Below, in pieces: positions 11,225 to 15,143 of a stretch of DNA of 15,143 nucleotides. The DNA lies in the NCBI GenBank assembly GCA_947646735.1, contig CANTFK010000777.1, forward strand, positions 1 through 15,143, given 5' to 3'. The translations under genes and the position numbers were made by a program. Positions within the stretch are counted from its first letter, which is position 1, and every line of letters starts with the position of its first letter. Source of the DNA: Peronospora farinosa (Eukaryota; Oomycota; Peronosporomycetes; Peronosporales; Peronosporaceae). Under the pieces are notes generated by a model. That model saw nothing but the letters and a program-made list of their open reading frames with translations. It had not been told where the DNA came from and did not search any database.

Positions 11225-11872
11225 GCAGATCGCGGTGACGGATCGCGGTCGACGGATCGCGGTCGACGGATCGCGGTGACGGATCGCGGTCGACGGATCG
11301 TGGTCACGAATCGCTATGGCAGATCGCTATGACGGATCGCGGTCACGAATAGCTATGGCGGATCGCGGTCGACGGATCGCGGTGACGGATCGCTATGGCA
11401 GATCGCGGTGACGGATCGCGGTCGACGGAACGTGGTCACGAATCGCTATGGCAGATCGCTATGACGGATCGCGGTCACGAATAGCTATGGCGGATCGCGG
11501 TCGACGGATCGCGGTGACGGATCGCTATGGCAGATCGCGGTGACGGATCGCTATGGCAGATCGCGGTGACGGATCGCTGTGACGGATCGCTGTGACAGAT
11601 CGCGGTGACGGATCGCTGTGACAGATCGCTGTGACGAATCGCTATGGCAGATCGCTATGACGGATCGCGGTCACGAATAGCTATGGCGGATCGCGGTCGA
11701 CGGATCGCGGTCGACGGATCGCGGTGACGGATCGCTATGGCAGATCGCGGTGACGGATCGCGGTCGACGGATCGCGGTCGACGGATCGCTGTGACGGATC
11801 GCTATGACGGATCGTGGTCACGAATCGCTATGGCAGATCGCTATGACGGATCGCGGTCACGAATAGCTATGG
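11225..11872. repeat. Module-free part rich in GTCGAC 14-mers and AATAGC units
   Basis: Satellite units only. The 14-mer GATCGCGGTCGACG is frequent, and AATAGC units follow GATCGCGGTCACG repeatedly. The marker GAACGTGGTCACG occurs at 11428. No TATATC unit is present. The part from about 11641 resembles 13921 onward, apart from one additional 14-bp unit in the latter. Confidence 0.78.
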
Positions 11873-12569
11873 CGGATCGCGGTCGACGGATCGCGGTGAC
11901 GGATCGCTATGGCAGATCGCGGTGACGGATCGCGGTCGACGGAACGTGGTCACGAATCGCTATGGCAGATCGCTATGACGGATCGCGGTCACGAATAGCT
12001 ATGGCGGATCGCGGTCGACGGATCGCGGTGACGGATCGCTATGGCAGATCGCGGTGACGGATCGCTATGGCAGATCGCGGTGACGGATCGCTGTGACGGA
12101 TCGCTGTGACAGATCGCGGTGACGGATCGCTGTGACAGATCGCTGTGACGAATCGCTGTGGCAGATCGCTATGACGGATCGCGGTCACGAATAGCTATGG
12201 CGGATCGCGGTCGACGGATCGCGGTGACGGATCGCTATGGCAGATCGCGGTGACGGATCGCGATGGCGGATCGCTATGACGGATCGCGGTCACGAATCGC
12301 TATGGCGGATCGCGGTCGACGGATCGCGGTCGACGGATCGCGGTGACGGATCGCTATGGCAGATCGCGGTGACGGATCGCGGTCGTCGGATCGCTATATC
12401 GGATCGTGGTCACGGATCGCTATGACGGATCGCGGTCACGAATCGCTATGGCGGATCGCGGTCGACGGATCGCGGTCGACGGATCGCGGTGACGGATCGC
12501 TATGGCAGATCGCGGTGACGGATCGCGGTCGACGGATTGCTATGACGGATCGCTGTGACGGATCGCGGT
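11873..12569. repeat. Block E, copy 1 (697 bp)
   Basis: These 697 bases are identical to 12824-13520 at offset 951 in my comparison, with no mismatch or indel. The block carries the GAACGTGGTCACG marker at 11942, the uncommon unit AATCGCTGTGGCA at 12151 and one TATATC/GTGGTCAC module at 12389. Confidence 0.9.
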
Positions 12570-12823
12570 GACGGATCGCTATGGCAGATCGCGGTGACGG
12601 ATCGCGGTCGACGGATCGCTATGACGGATCGCTGTGACGGATCGCGGTGACGGATCGCTATGACGGATCGCGGTGACGGATCGCGGTCGACGGATCGCTA
12701 TGACGGATCGCTGTGACGGATCGCGGTCGACGGAACGTGGTCACGAATCGCTATGGCAGATCGCTAGTGACGGATCGCGGTCGACGGATCGCGGTGACGG
12801 ATCGCTATGGCAGATCGCGGTGA
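12570..12823. repeat. Part between block E copies, with an irregular 14-bp unit
   Basis: Satellite units only. A GAACGTGGTCACG marker at 12733 lies 160 bp before the next at 12893, and the surroundings of both match for about 45 bp. GATCGCTAGTGACG at 12759-12772 is a one-base-longer unit seen only here, at the point where the two stretches part, so it probably marks a join or a slippage event. Confidence 0.75.
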
Positions 12824-13583
12824 CGGATCGCGGTCGACGGATCGCGGTGACGGATCGCTATGGCAGATCGCGGTGACGGATCGCGGTCGACGGAACGTGG
12901 TCACGAATCGCTATGGCAGATCGCTATGACGGATCGCGGTCACGAATAGCTATGGCGGATCGCGGTCGACGGATCGCGGTGACGGATCGCTATGGCAGAT
13001 CGCGGTGACGGATCGCTATGGCAGATCGCGGTGACGGATCGCTGTGACGGATCGCTGTGACAGATCGCGGTGACGGATCGCTGTGACAGATCGCTGTGAC
13101 GAATCGCTGTGGCAGATCGCTATGACGGATCGCGGTCACGAATAGCTATGGCGGATCGCGGTCGACGGATCGCGGTGACGGATCGCTATGGCAGATCGCG
13201 GTGACGGATCGCGATGGCGGATCGCTATGACGGATCGCGGTCACGAATCGCTATGGCGGATCGCGGTCGACGGATCGCGGTCGACGGATCGCGGTGACGG
13301 ATCGCTATGGCAGATCGCGGTGACGGATCGCGGTCGTCGGATCGCTATATCGGATCGTGGTCACGGATCGCTATGACGGATCGCGGTCACGAATCGCTAT
13401 GGCGGATCGCGGTCGACGGATCGCGGTCGACGGATCGCGGTGACGGATCGCTATGGCAGATCGCGGTGACGGATCGCGGTCGACGGATTGCTATGACGGA
13501 TCGCTGTGACGGATCGCGGTCGACGGATCGCGGTGACGGATCGCTATGGCAGATCGCGGTGACGGATCGCGGTCGACGGATCG
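12813..13583. repeat. Block E, copy 2
   Basis: This copy is identical to copy 1 over 12824-13520. To copy 3 it matches from 12813 to 13583 with two substitutions (AATC against GATC at 13102, AATAGC against AATCGC near 13145) and one 14-bp indel. The marker GAACGTGGTCACG is at 12893 and the TATATC/GTGGTCAC module at 13340. Confidence 0.9.
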
Positions 13584-13997
13584 CGGTCGACGGATCGCGG
13601 TGACGGATCGCTATGGCAGATCGCGGTGACGGATCGCGGTCGTCGGATCGCTATATCGGATCGTGGTCACGGATCGCTATGACGGATCGCGGTCACGAAT
13701 CGCTATGGCGGATCGCGGTCGACGGATCGCGGTGACGGATCGCTATGGCAGATCGCTATGACGGATCGCGGTCACGAATAGCTATGGCGGATCGCGGTCG
13801 ACGGATCGCTATGGCAGATCGCGGTGACGGATCGCTATGGCAGATCGCGGTGACGGATCGCTGTGACGGATCGCTGTGACAGATCGCGGTGACGGATCGC
13901 TGTGACAGATCGCTGTGACGAATCGCTATGGCAGATCGCTATGACGGATCGCGGTCACGAATAGCTATGGCGGATCGCGGTCGACGGATCGCGGTCG
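13584..13997. repeat. Part between block E copy 2 and block F copy 2
   Basis: Satellite units only. A further TATATC/GTGGTCAC module at 13646 follows the previous one by 306 bp. The remainder alternates GATCGCTATGGCA, GATCGCTGTGACA and AATAGC units and resembles about 11561-11700. Confidence 0.75.
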
Positions 13998-14456
13998 ACG
14001 GATCGCGGTCGACGGATCGCGGTGACGGATCGCTATGGCAGATCGCGGTGACGGATCGCGGTCGACGGATCGCGGTCGACGGATCGCTGTGACGGATCGC
14101 TATGACGGATCGTGGTCACGAATCGCTATGGCAGATCGCTATGACGGATCGCGGTCACGAATAGCTATGGCGGATCGCGGTCGACGGATCGCGGTGACGG
14201 ATCGCGGTCGACGGATCGCGGTGACGGATCGCTATGGCAGATCGCGGTGACGGATCGCGGTCGACGGAACGTGGTCACGAATCGCTATGGCAGATCGCTA
14301 TGACGGATCGCGGTCACGAATAGCTATGGCGGATCGCGGTCGACGGATCGCGGTGACGGATCGCTATGGCAGATCGCGGTGACGGATCGCTATGGCAGAT
14401 CGCGGTGACGGATCGCTGTGACGGATCGCTGTGACAGATCGCGGTGACGGATCGCT
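13998..14456. repeat. Block F, copy 2
   Basis: This is the second copy of 9803-10261. It overlaps the start of block E copy 3 (14187 onward), showing that blocks E and F are adjoining pieces of a longer mosaic and that block borders differ between copying events. Confidence 0.86.
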
Positions 14457-14971
14457 GTGACAGATCGCTGTGACGGATCGCTGTGGCAGATCGCTATGAC
14501 GGATCGCGGTCACGAATCGCTATGGCGGATCGCGGTCGACGGATCGCGGTGACGGATCGCTATGGCAGATCGCGGTGACGGATCGCGATGGCGGATCGCT
14601 ATGACGGATCGCGGTCACGAATCGCTATGGCGGATCGCGGTCGACGGATCGCGGTCGACGGATCGCGGTCGACGGATCGCGGTGACGGATCGCTATGGCA
14701 GATCGCGGTGACGGATCGCGGTCGTCGGATCGCTATATCGGATCGTGGTCACGGATCGCTATGACGGATCGCGGTCACGAATCGCTATGGCGGATCGCGG
14801 TCGACGGATCGCGGTCGACGGATCGCGGTGACGGATCGCTATGGCAGATCGCGGTGACGGATCGCGGTCGACGGATTGCTATGACGGATCGCTGTGACGG
14901 ATCGCGGTCGACGGATCGCGGTGACGGATCGCTATGGCAGATCGCGGTGACGGATCGCGGTCGACGGATCG
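14187..14971. repeat. Block E, copy 3
   Basis: This copy aligns with 12813-13583 at offset 1374, changing to 1388 after one additional 14-mer GATCGCGGTCGACG near 14640-14680, where three stand in a row instead of two. Two substitutions were seen. The marker GAACGTGGTCACG is at 14267 and the TATATC/GTGGTCAC module at 14728. Confidence 0.87.
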
Positions 14972-15143
14972 CTATGACGGATCGCTGTGACGGATCGCGG
15001 TGACGGATCGCTATGACGGATCGCGGTGACGGATCGCGGTCGACGGATCGCTATGACGGATCGCTGTGACGGATCGCGGTCGACGGAACGTGGTCACGAA
15101 TCGCTATGGCAGATCGCTATGACGGATCGCGGTCACGAATAGC
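14972..15143. repeat. Right edge of the array, still within it
   Basis: Satellite units continue to the last base, with a GAACGTGGTCACG marker at 15086 followed by AATCGC and AATAGC units. The array is cut by the window edge and does not end here. This part resembles about 12655-12760. Confidence 0.8.

Larger units (their letters stand above)
54..14753. repeat. Recurrent two-unit module: GATCGCTATATCG + GATCGTGGTCACG
   Basis: Two rare variants travel together as a fixed 26-bp pair. I count 30 copies, with the first unit starting at 54, 973 (one base longer), 1197, 1474, 1658, 2131, 2512, 2800, 2984, 3457, 3838, 4042, 4226, 4554, 5353, 5734, 5918, 6258, 7530, 7911, 8095, 8383, 9199, 9397, 10282, 10570, 12389, 13340, 13646 and 14728. 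Nearly all are preceded by the 14-mer GATCGCGGTCGTCG and followed by GATCGCTATGACG or GATCGCTGTGACG, then GATCGCGGTCACG and an AATCGC unit. The TATATC unit was never seen without its partner; the GTGGTCACG unit also occurs alone (near 6637, 8687, 10874). The spacing is irregular, so this marks a frequently copied segment rather than a fixed higher-order period. Confidence 0.88.
1..15143. repeat. 13-bp GATCGC satellite array filling the window
   Basis: The whole window is a head-to-tail array of 13-bp units beginning GATCGC, with regular 14-bp versions. The main variants are GATCGCGGTGACG, GATCGCTATGGCA/G, GATCGCTATGACG, GATCGCTGTGACG/A, GATCGCGGTCACG and the 14-mer GATCGCGGTCGACG. The first six bases are the most conserved; most variation is in the middle five bases and in the last base (G or A). 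All units lie in the same orientation and I saw no inverted segment. There is about one GATC per unit, strong G-over-C skew on the + strand, and almost no homopolymer of three or more. No unique sequence interrupts the array. The organisation is that of a satellite or very long minisatellite. A structural or heterochromatic role is inferred only from this class of sequence; no function can be read from it. A CRISPR array, an iteron cluster and a repeat-protein gene were considered and do not fit. Confidence 0.97.

Noticed and set aside
901..15003. Open reading frames of 60-102 codons on both strands, including apparent 13-residue peptide repeats and RGD tripeptides
   Set aside because: Three 13-bp units equal 13 codons, so any frame through the array gives the same degenerate 13-residue cycle. 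Frames stay open only where TGG or a 14-mer avoids TGA. None exceeds 102 codons, they lie on both strands, have no distinct upstream signal, and identical ones simply mark duplicated blocks (for example 9840-10055 and 14035-14250). RGD comes from GATCGCGGTGAC read in one phase.
1..15143. CRISPR array
   Set aside because: Repeats are directly adjacent without unique spacers, units are 13-14 bp, and no cas gene or leader is present.
1..15143. Replication origin with iterons or a Dam-regulated GATC cluster
   Set aside because: GATC is dense only because it is part of the unit. There is no AT-rich unwinding stretch, no DnaA-box-like set and no rep gene, and iteron clusters are far shorter than this.
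1..15143. Cyanobacterial HIP1 sites (GCGATCGC)
   Set aside because: The core here is CGGATCGC or CAGATCGC. The octamer GCGATCGC was not seen, and HIP1 is a dispersed element, not a tandem array.
1..15143. Telomeric repeat or G-quadruplex-forming array
   Set aside because: No telomere-type motif is present and runs of three G are essentially absent (one at 3899-3901).
1..15143. Mobile element or phage insertion inside the array
   Set aside because: No non-satellite sequence, terminal inverted repeat or transposase-like frame interrupts the array at any point.

Overview
The window carries no recognisable gene. From the first base to the last it is one uninterrupted tandem array built on a 13-bp unit of the form GATCGC-NNTNNC-R, commonest version GATCGCGGTGACG. 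It is interspersed with 14-bp versions such as GATCGCGGTCGACG. At roughly 13.2 bp per unit it holds about 1,150 units. I found no unique sequence, gene, tRNA, rRNA, transposon end or promoter on either strand, and both edges lie inside the array, so its true length is unknown.

Organism: this cannot be assigned from the sequence. A homogeneous short-unit array longer than 15 kb is typical of eukaryotic satellite DNA (centromeric, subtelomeric or other heterochromatin) and very unusual for a bacterium or phage. GC content is about 60 percent, G outnumbers C on the + strand (six G to three C in the commonest unit), and CpG occurs once to three or more times per unit. That CpG density argues against an old, CpG-depleted vertebrate sequence but does not identify a lineage.

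Layout: about 20 unit variants recur in a non-random order, and long blocks have been copied. 1-1421 is a mixed region. 1422-2573 is repeated at 2748-3899 (offset 1326, seven substitutions seen). 3900-5000 holds a scrambled unit and partial copies of the preceding blocks. 4850-6015 is repeated at 7013-8192 (offset about 2.17 kb). Inside this part is a perfect 340-bp tandem duplication (5859-6549). 7990-9037 is repeated at 10177-11224 (offset 2187, three substitutions). The right third holds a three-copy family (11873-12569, 12813-13583, 14187-14971), the first two copies being identical over 697 bp. Another block, 9803-10261, recurs 4195 bp away at 13998-14456.

Mechanism (inference): the different offsets, near-perfect long copies and 13/14-bp indels fit repeated unequal exchange, gene conversion or replication slippage in an actively turning-over satellite. 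Certain variants are confined to parts of the window, giving a left-to-right change in composition.

Protein coding: the apparent open frames (60-102 codons) are artefacts. Since 13 is not a multiple of three, every frame passes through all three phases and translates to a degenerate 13-residue repeat, with stops wherever a TGA falls in phase. None is annotated as a gene.
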